A stretch of DNA of 60,000 nucleotides. It comes from Owenia fusiformis. Taxonomy: Eukaryota; Annelida; Polychaeta; Sabellida; Oweniidae. Position 1 is the first letter of the stretch; every line of letters begins with the position of its first letter. The stretch spans positions 29,798,740 through 29,858,739 of the forward strand of contig CAIIXF020000009.1 in NCBI GenBank assembly GCA_903813345.2, given 5' to 3'. The notes under the pieces were generated by a model. That model saw only the letters and a list, made by a program, of their open reading frames with translations, did not search any database and had not been told where the DNA came from. This document shows positions 1 to 10,400 of this stretch, piece by piece. The position numbers and the translations under genes were made by a program.

Positions 1-696
1 TTCTTAAGAAAGAACAATTTACTTTATCGAGACTCTACCTGTATCTACAATTCTTTTTTTAAAATTGAATTAGTTGAACCAGAGAGGTGAACTAACATAG
101 AACAAACAAGAGCGTCTCTTGCGAGTCCTGAAAACAAAAATATAAGCAATTCAATATTCCATTTCTTGCCCATTATAACAATGACATGGAAAAAGGCTAT
201 CAGAACTAGCAACCTTGACTTGAAAGGTGTACATGCATGTAACCGTCTGCTAAATATCTAATGTACAACTAATACAATATACGTTACCGTCCATAGAATT
301 CGTACGTAGTCGTCTAACGACATTGCGTTTAAAACCTTATATTTACAATATACACCACGTTCCTGTTCTGGATTTTTCATTTTATGGCTTGTTCATACAT
401 AGTTTACTTACAGTTAATAGTTTGAGTGGCTCTGAGGCACATATACTGAGAAAACAAGAGAATGGACTAAAAATTATGAACTTAAATATATCAGTCAGTA
501 AATTTACAGCTTATATTCTGCTTCTAGTAACACCTGGCAGATTTGACCCAGTCTTTATAACCATCCATATATAAGTCAAAGAGGGCATGCTGTTTTTCCC
601 ATCCGCCATTTTTTGTTATCGTTACCGCAAAATTTTGCAAATCGCCTTGACGTAACCGTCATGCCATAACACCGTGTAAATATTACTCTAAATATA
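1..696. other. Intergenic, no gene seen
   Basis: AT-rich sequence. A short plus-strand frame (323-574) shows no recognisable domain and I do not call it. Confidence 0.5.
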
Positions 697-703
697 TTTC
701 TAG

Positions 704-1623
704 GGGTTTACGAAAAAGACCGACCCCACCGACCTGTCGGTGTTTTCCACTGCTGGTAGCCTCAAAACAGGGTTTGAAGAAACTGTGTAAAAGACCTACC
801 ATATCATGTAAAAGACCGAACATATTTGTGGCCTTAAAATATTAATAATTTGATTTTGAATGTCAATCGTTGGACTAGGCAACGTTTTTTACCGATTTTG
901 TACCTTGCAACGAATGGCAAGCAAACAAATTGGGCATGACCGTCTCCTCTCGATTAATTGTCCTGCCTTAGGTCCTAACCTATCATTAACCAACCTATCG
1001 TTTCTACGGGAATCTATCCTAATTTTTTACTGAAATCTAACAATTTCGAAACAAAAATGATTTGTTATCGTCATAGCCTACTGAATTCTGAACACGTTAT
1101 AATGTTACATGCGTTCTCTTATCGGGATTAAAAGTGACTTACCATTTCAGTACACCATTAGAAAGTTTTTTTGTCATATCAAATGTAGTTTTTACCAGTT
1201 GACGTTTAACAACTGAGAAATCAAACATAACGTTACGACGTGAACATCGACAATGTGTGTTTTTGTTATTGCGTTTCATATGAATGATCTTAATGCAATG
1301 TTACGTGCGTTTTCTCATCATAATCCAAAGTGACTAACCAGGATGAAATCGGTCTTCTAACAACTGAAACATCACTTAAAAATATGACATTACACACCAC
1401 GACGATGTAACGTTTTCATGGTGATTTGAAATTATTAATTATACGTTTTTAAATCATGACCTAGTAAAGGTACTATAGTCATTGGATTCCCAGTTTTAGT
1501 TTTACTTCTAATTTTGCAATTTTTCATCTTCATGTAAAAGACCGTCAGCCGACCACCGACCACATGTACCCAACTGTGGAGAGTGACTGGTCGGTGGTCG
1601 GCGGTCGGTGTTTTTCGTAAACC
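704..1623. mobile_element. TIR element A (920 bp) with 7-bp target duplication
   Basis: The left end GGGTTTACGAAAAAGACCGA mirrors the right end …TTTTTCGTAAACC. The same 7 bases, TTTCTAG, sit directly outside both ends (697-703 and 1624-1630). Subterminal GGTCGGTGGTCGG-type repeats follow. There is no transposase frame, so it is non-autonomous. A related partial copy lies at about 10790-11435 in the opposite orientation. Confidence 0.72.
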
Positions 1624-1644
1624 TTTCTAGAACCTTTCATGTAA

Positions 1645-2024
1645 TAGTCCATTTGTCATTTTCTTAACGTATGAATATTTAAAAACACGATGTTTTTCTG
1701 TGCAAATACTATCATTAGGGTTTATTGGATTGATTTAGCTGGGTTGCCAAAAAATTAACGTTGGGGAAAATTTTTGTATCTATCACCATAGTAACATACC
1801 AGGTACATGGTGGTATCCCGACGCTAAGTCAATAGTCAACGCCATGATAAGCCAATGCACCCCTCCCTAATTAGCCGATATACTTTTTTCCCCAAAGTAA
1901 CTTTTTGTCCAACCCAGTTAAATCACTTCAGAAAACCCTTGTTATTATAAATTAACCATAAAACATCGTGTTTTTAACAATTCATAGGTTCACTATAGTA
2001 TGTATAGGGGTGACAAATGGACTA
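1645..2024. mobile_element. Hairpin MITE with TA target site
   Basis: Ends GTCCATTTGTCA (1647) and TGACAAATGGAC (ending 2022) are perfect inverses flanked by TA. Internal segments around ACACGATGTTTT and TTAGCTGGGTTG also pair with the other arm, so nearly the whole element can fold. It abuts element A. This is the Tc1/mariner-type MITE pattern; the family is inferred from TA only. Confidence 0.6.
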
Positions 2025-2084
2025 TAAGTACTTTTATGAGGTCCGAGTTGTGCAGCCTGGATCTTACACTTTGCTTCAGTCAAA

Positions 2085-3590
2085 TTATCTAATTACTGTC
2101 TTCGTGTTAACATCGTGAACCCACTCTACATCAATCAATGTCCCTGTATCGACTTGTTGCGCTATGTGCAGCAATGAATAAAGCATATCACTCTTGTTGA
2201 TATCTTCTGGTTTAAGGTCTTCCAGCAACAACATATCCCACCAGGATGTATTGATGGTGTGTTTAACATGCTGTGTAATCCATAGTAGGACAGCACATTC
2301 CTGAGGACTGATTTTAAGTCGTATCATCCTTTTGGGGTAATCTATGTCTGGGACTTTCCTTAGCAGTTTATAGGTGTATACATTGATTTCAAGAGTACTA
2401 ATGCAGTGTTTCTCATGTGTGAAAAATTGATTCACAACATCTTCCAGGCACTGTCCAACATTCTCATTCTGACAATCTCTCTGGTGCTGGAGAAGTAACA
2501 TTTTGTAGGAGTATGAAGAAGAACTAGTTTTTATATTGAGAGATTTTTTGATCAGGTGATTTATGTATTTTACTGTTAGAAATAAATGGTGGTGATTTCT
2601 TGATAATGTGTTCGTAGCATCCTGGAGGCCTGGATCTATGAGTGATCTTGTCCAATGCGTGGTTCCAAGACTCTCATCGCATCTGGCACAGTACACATTC
2701 CCATCACCCACCATAGCACACCATCCCTTGGTCATATTCACATCCTCTATTGCAAATGAGAGGTCTATATCAGTTGTGCAGGTTGGGGCGCCAATTCGTA
2801 GCCAAATACTAGTACCATGTCTATACTTATGCAGACTGATAGTCCCCTGCGGATATGGAGATTCTGGATCCTTGTGATGATCTCTCTCACCGACATACTT
2901 GTAATTTTCACTCTCACTCAGATAGGATGTAATGGCATCACATAATGTTATGAGAATGTTTCTGCTCAGTTTACTTGAACCATGGGGAATAGTACCGGGT
3001 GGTGACGATCTCTCAGTTGATCCACTTGGCTTACCGACACAAGATCGATTTTCTTCAAGGTGCCTTGGTGGTAGTTCCTTGTGCAGATCACCATGTTTGA
3101 TATTGATGAAACCATACCCCTGGCCTGCAAGCTCACACCTCTCCCCAACCTCCTCCACTATGACTGCTTTATTACCCGACCACGCAAAGATAGGAATATA
3201 ATCGTACTCGTTCGGTGATATAATTTTAGTCCCTTCATATGAACTACCTCTTCTAACGATGCAGTTGGATGCAAATATTGTATTATATGACAGGAAGTAA
3301 TATTCAGGAGTATGATTTCCAAAATCTATAAAGAAGTTTCTCACAAAGTTCTCAACAAATTCAGTGTGTTCCTTTAACTGTTCTGGTGTGTATCTGTTCT
3401 CTACGTTTACCTTCGATGATACATAGTTCACAAATTGTGTCAAACGTCCGTCTCCATTAGATGTAGAACTTGGTATTGTGTAGTCCTTCAAAGTGTCAAA
3501 GGTAGTTTTCTGAATTGGTACCGTGAATTTAATATTGCGATGTTTAGCTAAATGTGGTTTCAAGTTTTGTTGCGAAGCTGCCATTTTCAT
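2085..3590 (-). CDS. Mab-21/cGAS-like nucleotidyltransferase (cGLR candidate), single exon
   Basis: This is an uninterrupted 501-residue reading frame. The nucleotidyltransferase signature is visible: GSSYEGTK at residues 115-122, then SPNEYD with acidic residues E128 and D130, and a third acid, D276, in DIDLSFAIE. These match the E/D/D metal-binding triad of cGAS and Mab-21 proteins. After the core come HWTRS (about 312-316), a lysine-bearing helix (VKYI), and SSYSYKMLLL (about 358-367), which correspond to family motifs in the C-terminal helical lobe. A YCARC pair at about 300-304 lies near where cGAS has its zinc thumb. Known family members bind double-stranded RNA or DNA and make cyclic dinucleotides for STING, but many Mab-21 proteins have no shown activity. 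The first ATG in frame is at 3590; the ATG at 3584 has a stronger Kozak context (A at -3, G at +4) and may be the real start. An intact frame in the middle of repeats argues for a functional gene. Ligand and product cannot be read from sequence. Confidence 0.82.
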   Translation of the reverse strand: MKMAASQQNLKPHLAKHRNIKFTVPIQKTTFDTLKDYTIPSSTSNGDGRLTQFVNYVSSKVNVENRYTPEQLKEHTEFVENFVRNFFIDFGNHTPEYYFLSYNTIFASNCIVRRGSSYEGTKIISPNEYDYIPIFAWSGNKAVIVEEVGERCELAGQGYGFINIKHGDLHKELPPRHLEENRSCVGKPSGSTERSSPPGTIPHGSSKLSRNILITLCDAITSYLSESENYKYVGERDHHKDPESPYPQGTISLHKYRHGTSIWLRIGAPTCTTDIDLSFAIEDVNMTKGWCAMVGDGNVYCARCDESLGTTHWTRSLIDPGLQDATNTLSRNHHHLFLTVKYINHLIKKSLNIKTSSSSYSYKMLLLQHQRDCQNENVGQCLEDVVNQFFTHEKHCISTLEINVYTYKLLRKVPDIDYPKRMIRLKISPQECAVLLWITQHVKHTINTSWWDMLLLEDLKPEDINKSDMLYSLLHIAQQVDTGTLIDVEWVHDVNTKTVIR

Positions 3591-3655
3591 TCCCAAATTG
3601 ACCGTTTTTGAATTCCTATTTGACGCTTCTATACTTTACTTAGATTCTGTGTGTT

Positions 3656-3672
3656 GGTATTTATAAAATACG
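3656..3672 (-). promoter_or_regulatory. Possible TATA box of the cGAS-like gene
   Basis: On the minus strand a TTTATAAATA-like stretch lies about 70-80 bases upstream of the start codons at 3590/3584. That would place initiation near 3630 and give a short leader. This is position and motif only; no transcript evidence is available. Confidence 0.3.
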
Positions 3673-3877
3673 TGTATGTAACATCGCTTTTTAAGTTTAA
3701 GATGCTCACTTTATTGTACTTGACCTTTATGATCTTGTACAAAGTGCTAGCGTTCTATGTAAAGTTCAATTCTAGCTAGCTAGTATGACAAGTCAATGAT
3801 GATAAACAGAAAGAGTGGATTAAAATAAAATAAAGTTTGATCAAGTGAAAAATAGTGTAAAATATGAAACAGAGCAT

Positions 3878-3960
3878 TCTGATACTCATAGCATCTTTCT
3901 GTTTCACTTGAAACAGGACTGGGAAGATTTGAGATGGCATGGTCTATCATGATGGAAACA
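3878..3960 (+). repeat. Dispersed repeat, copy 1 (other copy about 41509-41580)
   Basis: CTGATACTCATAGCATCTTT followed by CTGTTTCA and a TATCATGATGG block also occurs near 41.5 kb in the same orientation. There is no coding potential and no clear ends. Confidence 0.5.
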
Positions 3961-4064
3961 GAGCCGAATTAAATTGAGTGGAGTCAGAATAAAATAGAAT
4001 GTCATAATGGGTGGAGTATGTATAGTATCCCTATCAATCACATGTCGCCTCTTAATTAGAGGTT

Positions 4065-4185
4065 ATGTCACTATCGTTGCATATATGCCCGAGGGTTTCA
4101 GTGATATATGGCCCGACCTTGGGAGGGACATTGATCACTGAGAACCGCTAGAGAACCGAGGGCATATGTGCAACTATAGTGACAT
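4065..4185. repeat. Inverted-repeat hairpin (MITE-like)
   Basis: ATGTCACTATCGTTGCATAT at the left is mirrored by a stretch ending ATAGTGACAT at the right, with GGGCATAT on both arms. The arms are about 28 bases and the whole is about 120 bases. Confidence 0.55.
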
Positions 4186-4194
4186 GAACGATTC

Positions 4195-4459
4195 ATAACA
4201 TACCTATTATGATCTAGTCTGGTCAGAGAGTACCGTTTTCTTATCTAATTGACTAGCAATGGTTCGGAAATGATGATTTATTCCCAATTCCCATGTTTGT
4301 ATCTTACGAATGTACGAGTCAATTTGACCTAGGCCTAATGTATGACGTAGTCCCAGCGCTTGACCAATCAGAAAGTTAGCGGGCGCGGGCTTTTCAAAAG
4401 TTATATTGGCCTGCTGTCTTGTGAACAGTTTACACTATACATCATCATAGGTATGTTAT
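4195..4459. mobile_element. Small TIR element, 265 bp
   Basis: The left end ATAACATACCTATTATGAT is mirrored by ATCATCATAGGTATGTTAT at the right with few mismatches. TA could be the target site. It starts within ten bases of the end of the preceding hairpin. Confidence 0.5.
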
Positions 4460-5177
4460 AAGCTTATATATTGCCCTTCAGCAAAAATAAACTAACTTCA
4501 AGTATTTTCATAATGCCCAATGGAGGTACCTTTTTGAAGATACCCTTTCAAATAAAACTGTATGTTTCATGAGAGATGCAAATAGTTATACAAATGGCCT
4601 TAATGAGGCCATCTTTCCAACGTTGATTGAACCATTTTTCTTCGAAAAGAGTTCAGTATCCAAGCCAACCTAACGAGTGATCGAATCATTTTTCTTTTGT
4701 ACAATTACCGGGACAACGTACATTGGAGATGACAACGTACGCTTTTCATTTTTTTAATTATACCAAATTCATGAATATTATTCAACCTTCAACCGTCCTA
4801 AATTTTGTAGTTTAGAGAAACATAGTCTCATAAAAATATTCGGCACTCTTAGACGACAAGGGAGAAAACGATAAAAGGAAATGTGTAAAAAACACAATTT
4901 TCCAACCGACCAATTACATGGGTAGATTAACAAAAAAAAATCTTTTAATGTAATTAGAAAGGTAAATGTCTTCCAAATCGAATACACACGAAATCAAACA
5001 TGAATTCCTTTATGTATTCCTCAAATTAAAATCAGTTAATAGTGACACCGTACACCTAAAGTGTCACTGTACCTTGTTGATGGTTAGGCCGGCATGTTGT
5101 ATTGAAAGAGTTTAGGATCCAAACCCAGTCCGTGTTATCACATATATCACAAATATATATTAAACAGTTTGTAATTA

Positions 5178-5281
5178 TGCTCAGTCTGTCATAGCAACTG
5201 TGTCATTTGACATTTGGTCACTTAATTGTACTCAATCAGTCATAGCAACTGTTTGTGTCATTTGACTTTTGTCTATGTCAC
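5178..5281 (-). repeat. Short tandem duplication at the 3' end of the GPCR gene
   Basis: Two imperfect copies of about 50 bases share CATAGCAACTGT and GTCATTTGAC. One covers the last codons and stop of the receptor (5232-5281); the other lies just downstream (about 5178-5228). The downstream copy would encode a similar tail (…TVAMTD) but follows the stop codon. Confidence 0.7.
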
Positions 5282-6290
5282 TTTCTATATTTTGTCTAGG
5301 CTTGTATGCTCCACAGGAAACCTTGATAAGTACATATTTAGAGAATAGTTTATAACCGGTTCTGTAGCTCTTGTTGGTGAGGCCATAAATGATGAAATTC
5401 ACCGCGCTATTGGTATGAAACATGTGTCCAAAGATGGCATACCAAAAAAGCGGGAGTTTGTCATTCCAATCAAAAACACAAACAAACGCATAAGGGCCAC
5501 ACAATATGCAATAAATTGCGAACATTATAAACAGCATGCGGGCCAGTCTGATGTCACTACTAGTGCCCTGATTCGTGTCCTTTTTCTTATTGAACGCCTG
5601 GATTCTCTTCTGGGATTTCCGTACCTTCAGAAAAATCAAAAGATATGCGAGTGCTGTTACACTGACGGGTATAAGAACGGCAAATATGGCAATACTAACA
5701 ATGTAGCTGAAGTCATCGTGCCGGTTGTACAAACACGTGAATTGTTTCCTTTCAAAGCTGACACTGTTCCATCCAGTCCAAAGGAAAATATTCCACACAA
5801 AGCCACTAAACCAGGCTGCCATGATCATAACTGTAACTGATTTTTTCGAGTAGATCTTTGAGTACCACGAGTTTTTACATATACATATGTACCTATTGAG
5901 ACTGATTAGCATGATGTTCCAAGCCGACGCAAGGCAACTCTGAATACAGACATATGCAATAGCGGTACAGAGGCCGGGGGTCTGTATAAGGACAAACCTT
6001 TCACCCTTAAGTGCCCCGATCATCATGAACGGCTGTAACATGAAGGTGACCATAAGATCCGCCATTGCTAGACTAAACACAAATGCATTTGGTAAAGTGC
6101 GCATAGACTTCACAACAACGAAAGTCCCAATAATGAGTATATTTCCTACGACTCCGGTGACTGATAAAAATGTTTCGTAAAAAACAAATGGGGTCAAAAA
6201 TGTAAGATCTTGTCGTATTCTTTCGGATGCAATAAAGGAAATTCCCTTCGCTGGTAATGTTTCATTTTGATGCTCATATGCCTCAGACAT
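5232..6290 (-). CDS. Class A (rhodopsin-like) GPCR, melatonin-receptor-like, single exon
   Basis: A 352-residue intact frame with seven hydrophobic segments, about the length of melatonin receptors. Landmarks are N50 in GNILIIG (TM1), D78 in LAMADLM (TM2), C108 (start of TM3) with C186 (ECL2) as the usual disulfide, N132-R133-Y134 instead of DRY, W160 in TM4, P208 in TM5 and P266 in TM6. TM7 reads NFIIY (298-302) instead of NPxxY, followed by GLTNKSYRTGYK, which resembles the GLLNQNFRxEYK segment of melatonin receptors. NRYICICK also resembles the NRYCYICH motif of that family. The TM6 toggle tryptophan is replaced by C264. N9 (NET) is a potential N-glycosylation site. Start: ATG with A at -3. 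It should act at the plasma membrane through G proteins. The ligand is unknown; invertebrate genomes have many orphan receptors of this type, so 'melatonin receptor' is a family resemblance and not a ligand claim. Confidence 0.85.
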   Translation of the reverse strand: MSEAYEHQNETLPAKGISFIASERIRQDLTFLTPFVFYETFLSVTGVVGNILIIGTFVVVKSMRTLPNAFVFSLAMADLMVTFMLQPFMMIGALKGERFVLIQTPGLCTAIAYVCIQSCLASAWNIMLISLNRYICICKNSWYSKIYSKKSVTVMIMAAWFSGFVWNIFLWTGWNSVSFERKQFTCLYNRHDDFSYIVSIAIFAVLIPVSVTALAYLLIFLKVRKSQKRIQAFNKKKDTNQGTSSDIRLARMLFIMFAIYCILCGPYAFVCVFDWNDKLPLFWYAIFGHMFHTNSAVNFIIYGLTNKSYRTGYKLFSKYVLIKVSCGAYKPRQNIESDIDKSQMTQTVAMTD

Positions 6291-6832
6291 TGTTGTTTTT
6301 AAAACCGCTAGTTCTCTTCAAAATAATGAAATTTTAATCATCAGTTCTCCAGCGCTGTTTGCTTCTTTGCTCCTTTTTGGGGAGTTTCTTTGATTGCTTG
6401 CAGTTTGCCCAACCGTCATTCATTCGACTCATATCTGATGGGTGTGTTTGTGATTGATTATCTGTCCGATAGCAACACCGGGTGCTTTTCTTTACGATTG
6501 TTGTTATATTGATGTTTAAAACATGAATCAAACAAAGTCAACGATTTTCGATACATGATCATTGTTTTCTTGAAGGTCACGTTTGTAAATTACTCTCCTC
6601 TCCAATATGTCTACCAACAAATTACTGCCCAAGTCATTCTCTAAATGAGCAGAATTCGGGAATGAAAATGTAGATAAACTGAGCTTTTTCCAGGCCTTCT
6701 TCACATTCTCAACCGAGAGTTAATCAATATGTTGATTTTGTTTAAATATTCATTCACATTTTAATTAATGAGCCAATGAAAACTGGAAAAACATAACTCA
6801 AATGAAGTAGATATACTTGAGTCGCTATGTAC
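6291..6832. other. Upstream of the GPCR gene, nothing recognised
   Basis: It should contain the receptor's 5' leader and promoter on the minus strand, but I see no clear TATA box or splice site that would fix them. Confidence 0.4.
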
Positions 6833-7085
6833 TGGCTGGTCTGGGGGGACATGGGCCCGACCCTCTCCCGCTTTTTGGGCCCAAACTGAGGCTAAAAAAG
6901 CTCCCCGCATATATACTAGAATAGTAAATTGGACAGTTTAGGTAGCAAACTAGCATTTCTGGCCATTATTTTTAATTTTGAGCCTATTTTTAAGAAATTA
7001 GGCCCAAATTATTAAAGGGGCCCAAAATAATTGGGCCCCAAAATGTTTGTGGGGCAAGCAAAGTGTTCTGTCCCCTTAGTTAGCC
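6833..7085. mobile_element. Possible degenerate MITE with GGCCC-rich interior
   Basis: GGCTGGTCTGGGGGGACA at the left is imperfectly mirrored by TGTCCCCTTAGTTAGCC at the right. The interior has several GGGCCC-type stretches. No target duplication is recognised. Confidence 0.3.
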
Positions 7086-7644
7086 TCTTGATTCAGGTAG
7101 TGAAGTATTGAATGTGTTTTTCACTGAACTCACAATCGGTAACCAGTATTGATGTTTGTGTTCTATAAATGACAAATATTCGTCAGGGATAAAATTTTGA
7201 TTGATTTGCCATTTTTTGTATTGTAAAATGTCTATTAAAGGATTTTGACTCAATAATTTGTATTGACGTTATCACTGTGGTTATTTGATGACATCGTATT
7301 TTATCCATTGGACACTGACTATACCAATCACACGTGTCGACTGGACAACCCAATGCTTTACAGTAGGCAAGGCACATATTTCAGATACACAATGGTCCTT
7401 TTTCCATATAGCTTTGAAATCTCGTCAAAGTCTCGTTCATAATGAGATTTTAGGAGATCTGCATTTTTATTCATTAAAGACTAACATTTTCTTCTAATTG
7501 ATGGCATATTTGAATTCTATGTGTAATTTTCTACCTAAATAACTTTGATTTGTACCATTATTTACATTTATTCAAATTCTAATGATTTTTTAGTTGCTGA
7601 AAAACCTTTAAAAGTTCATTTACTCTTACAAGGATTACAATTCT

Positions 7645-7679
7645 AATGTGAAATCACAATCCGCATGTGATTTCACATT
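7645..7679. repeat. 13-bp perfect inverted repeat with 9-base loop
   Basis: AATGTGAAATCAC and GTGATTTCACATT pair perfectly. Neither gene lies close by and no T-run follows. Function unknown. Confidence 0.6.
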
Positions 7680-8143
7680 CTTCAACATGACTTCACCAAG
7701 TGGCATGTTTGTTTGTTTATCTTTATAAATGATGAACAAAGGATACATGGGTGAAGATTACTTTGGACTAGGAAATAGTCCCAGCAAACAAAATGGTGGA
7801 CATGAAATATTTAGAATTCACAATGGTTTGAGCTTTATTATACTCTAACAATGCAAGAAGCACGCATTTTCATGCTCCTTTGATGTTCCTTGGTAAGGTA
7901 AGATGGAGTCTTACAAATGTGTCTTCATTGCAATCCTACTCCTTGAAATTTTAAAAAGTTATCCTCACTTCACTGTCTCCATGCTAGTTTTAGGGACCCA
8001 TGCACCTCCAATTGGAGTTTTTCTTTGACATGTCTCTTTAGTCAGGAAATGCATTCACATATAAGGAAAAGAGATACACAAAATCTTGTGACTTTATCAA
8101 AAAAATATGGCTGCCATTTTTTGTACTTTTGATTAACTTTAGC

Positions 8144-8451
8144 GTTACCTTAAATTGCATCTATTTGAGTGGTTCAATTTTCATATCACCCTTATGTATC
8201 TAATAAAGGTATGCAAATTGAAATATGTCCAGTAAAAGAAAATGTTATCTGTCCAATACAAGAAAGGATATTTCACTCTTTGTGATTTTATAACATGGGG
8301 TCTATGGGGAATCTCGCCGAACTAGAAGTCACAGTTTCAAAAAAATTAAATTAAGTTGATGAACAATTTTCGAATCCATATTTCTAGATGTACATTTACA
8401 TGTCGATTTCAAATATGAGACCACTTTGACTAGATTTTGAATATTTAATAT
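8144..8451 (+). repeat. Dispersed repeat B, internal copy without ends
   Basis: About 300 bases match the interior of the TIR element at 57402-57811 in the same order: the TTCAATTTTCATAT, ATATGTCCAGTAAAAGAAAA and ATGGGGTCTATGGGGAAT blocks. The TIRs seen in the other copy are missing here. Confidence 0.65.
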
Positions 8452-8559
8452 TTAATGGCAAACACTTTAATTTTTGGTCATCATCTCTGTGGTAAAAATG
8501 AAAATTCATGTATCATTAAATCATTTGCTGAATATCTAGACATATATAGCATTTTCTTC

Positions 8560-10400
8560 GGAATGTTATAAAAACCCTTCGACCTTCGACCTGCACCTTC
8601 GACCTTCACCTTCGACGTACAGGGTGTCCAAAAAGCGGGCCAAAAAAAAGTTATAAAAACCCTTCGACCTGCACCTTTGACTTTTCTTATGACGTCATCA
8701 CTTTTCGGACAAGATTTCAAAGTTAAATAACAAGTTATTGACGCCATATCCCGTTTTAATATTGATCACACAACAAGACTATAATTGGAACTCAATATAT
8801 AGAACAGTAATTGATCGCTACTTACTCTAATTTTACTTCGATTCAATCGAATCAAAACCAGGAAGTAAGTTCTAAAAAGGGAAACTTCCATTTAAACTAC
8901 CCGATTGACTACCCGATCAACATCATCTTAATCACACAGAATCTTAATTTGATAACATGAAAACGCTATCACCCCTGTATCTATAACTAGAGTACTGCAA
9001 ACGTTGCTACAATTTAAGATCTTAATGATCTCACCTGTTAACCACAAAGCAAGTGTAATAAATAAATGAATAATAACGAGTACACAGCACAAAATCAAAA
9101 ATGAAAAATTCAAAATTTTGGGGTTTGTAGAAAAAACCGGGTACCGTGTAGTAAATCCTCCATGCTGGGTTCAAACTTGGTACCCGGTACCCGGTTGAAA
9201 AAATCGGGTACCCAAAAAACGAAAAATACGAATAAATAACATAATTAGATCATTAGAAAACGTGTAAGATTTGTTTTGGATTTACAAAAATGTATATAAC
9301 TTCCTTCAAAATTGAGCTAGAAGCTTCAAATAAAAGCATTTTAAGGCTCTTTTCTTCCCCTATCATCATGGTCATATTTTCACTGGTTATGGGGGGGGGG
9401 TGCGATCGCACCATTGCACCCCCTCCTGGCTACGCCTATGACATTGTAAGACGATTTGAAAAACATGACAAATCAATCTTACTCTATTTTCAATAGTTCG
9501 TATGTTGGTACGTGAATTGTTTTGATTATGATTTAAATCTGTAAATAGCTATCGTTACTTTAGCAGAGAGGTGACGTGTGTTAATTTACATGATGCAACG
9601 TGTAAGATTTTGATTATTAATCATAATTTAAGTTATCCCAATTTTCGACGAAACGTCCACTGAAGTGTAAATTGTTACGTCTTACAATGTTATAGGCGTA
9701 GCCAGGAGGGGTGCGATGGTGCGATCGCACCCCCCCCCCCTCCCCCACATTACCAATGAAAATATGATGATAGAGGAATGAAAGAGCCTTAAAATGCTTT
9801 TTATTTGAAGCTTCTAGCTCAATTTTGAAGGAAGTTACATACATTTTTGTAAATTCAAAACAAATCTTTCACATTTTCTAATGGTTTTATCGACCGGGTA
9901 CCGGGAACCAAGTTTGAACCCAGCATGGAGGATTTACTACACGGTACCCGGTTTTTTCTACAAACCCCAAAATTTTGAATTTTTCATTTTTGATTTAGTG
10001 CTGTGTACTCGTTATTATTCATTTATTTATTACACTTGCTTTGTGGTTAACAGGTGAGATCATTAAGATCTTAAATTGTAGCAACGTTTGCAGTACTCTA
10101 GTTATAGATACAGGGGTGATAGCGTTTTCATGTTATCAAATTAAGATTCTGTGTGATTAAGATGATGTTTTTGGTTTTTGGTTTTTTCGACCGGGTACCA
10201 AGTTTGAACTCAGCATGGAGGATTTACTACCCGGTACCCGTTTTTTTTCTACAAACCCAGAATTTTGTTACAATATGACTCTTGCGTGGTCTGAGATCGG
10301 CAAAAATAGCTTCTATAATATTTTCTTTTTGGACACCCTGTAAGTCGAAGGTGAAGGTCGAAGGTGCAGGTCGAAGGTCGAAGGGTTTTTATAACATTCC
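8560..10400. mobile_element. 1.84-kb fold-back element with 9-bp target duplication
   Basis: Termini GGAATGTTATAAAAACCC and its exact inverse are flanked by ATTTTCTTC on both sides (8551-8559 and 10401-10409). Outer arms (about 8560-8640 and 10319-10400) carry CCTTCGACC/GGTCGAAGG runs. Long inner arms (8921-9453 and 9678-10167) are near-perfect inverses around a loop of about 224 bases. The left side has an extra 280-base insert with a second subterminal repeat; the right side has a third CCGGGTACC…AGCATGGAGG block. There is no transposase. A 9-bp TSD with long TIRs suggests a Mutator-like (MULE) non-autonomous element; that class is inferred. Confidence 0.8.

Noticed and set aside
323-574. 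83-residue frame
   Set aside because: No recognisable domain or splice context, AT-rich setting; expected by chance.
2608-3201. Plus-strand and overlapping frames inside the cGAS-like gene
   Set aside because: Shadows of the minus-strand gene, which has clear family motifs.
3594-3596. Upstream start for the cGAS-like gene
   Set aside because: The codon there is TTG; the first in-frame ATG is at 3590.
5415-5840. 141-residue plus-strand frame
   Set aside because: Antisense shadow of the GPCR gene.
9290-9844. Two frames sharing MY(I/V)TSFKIELEASNK
   Set aside because: They are the two arms of one inverted repeat read from opposite strands, not a protein family.
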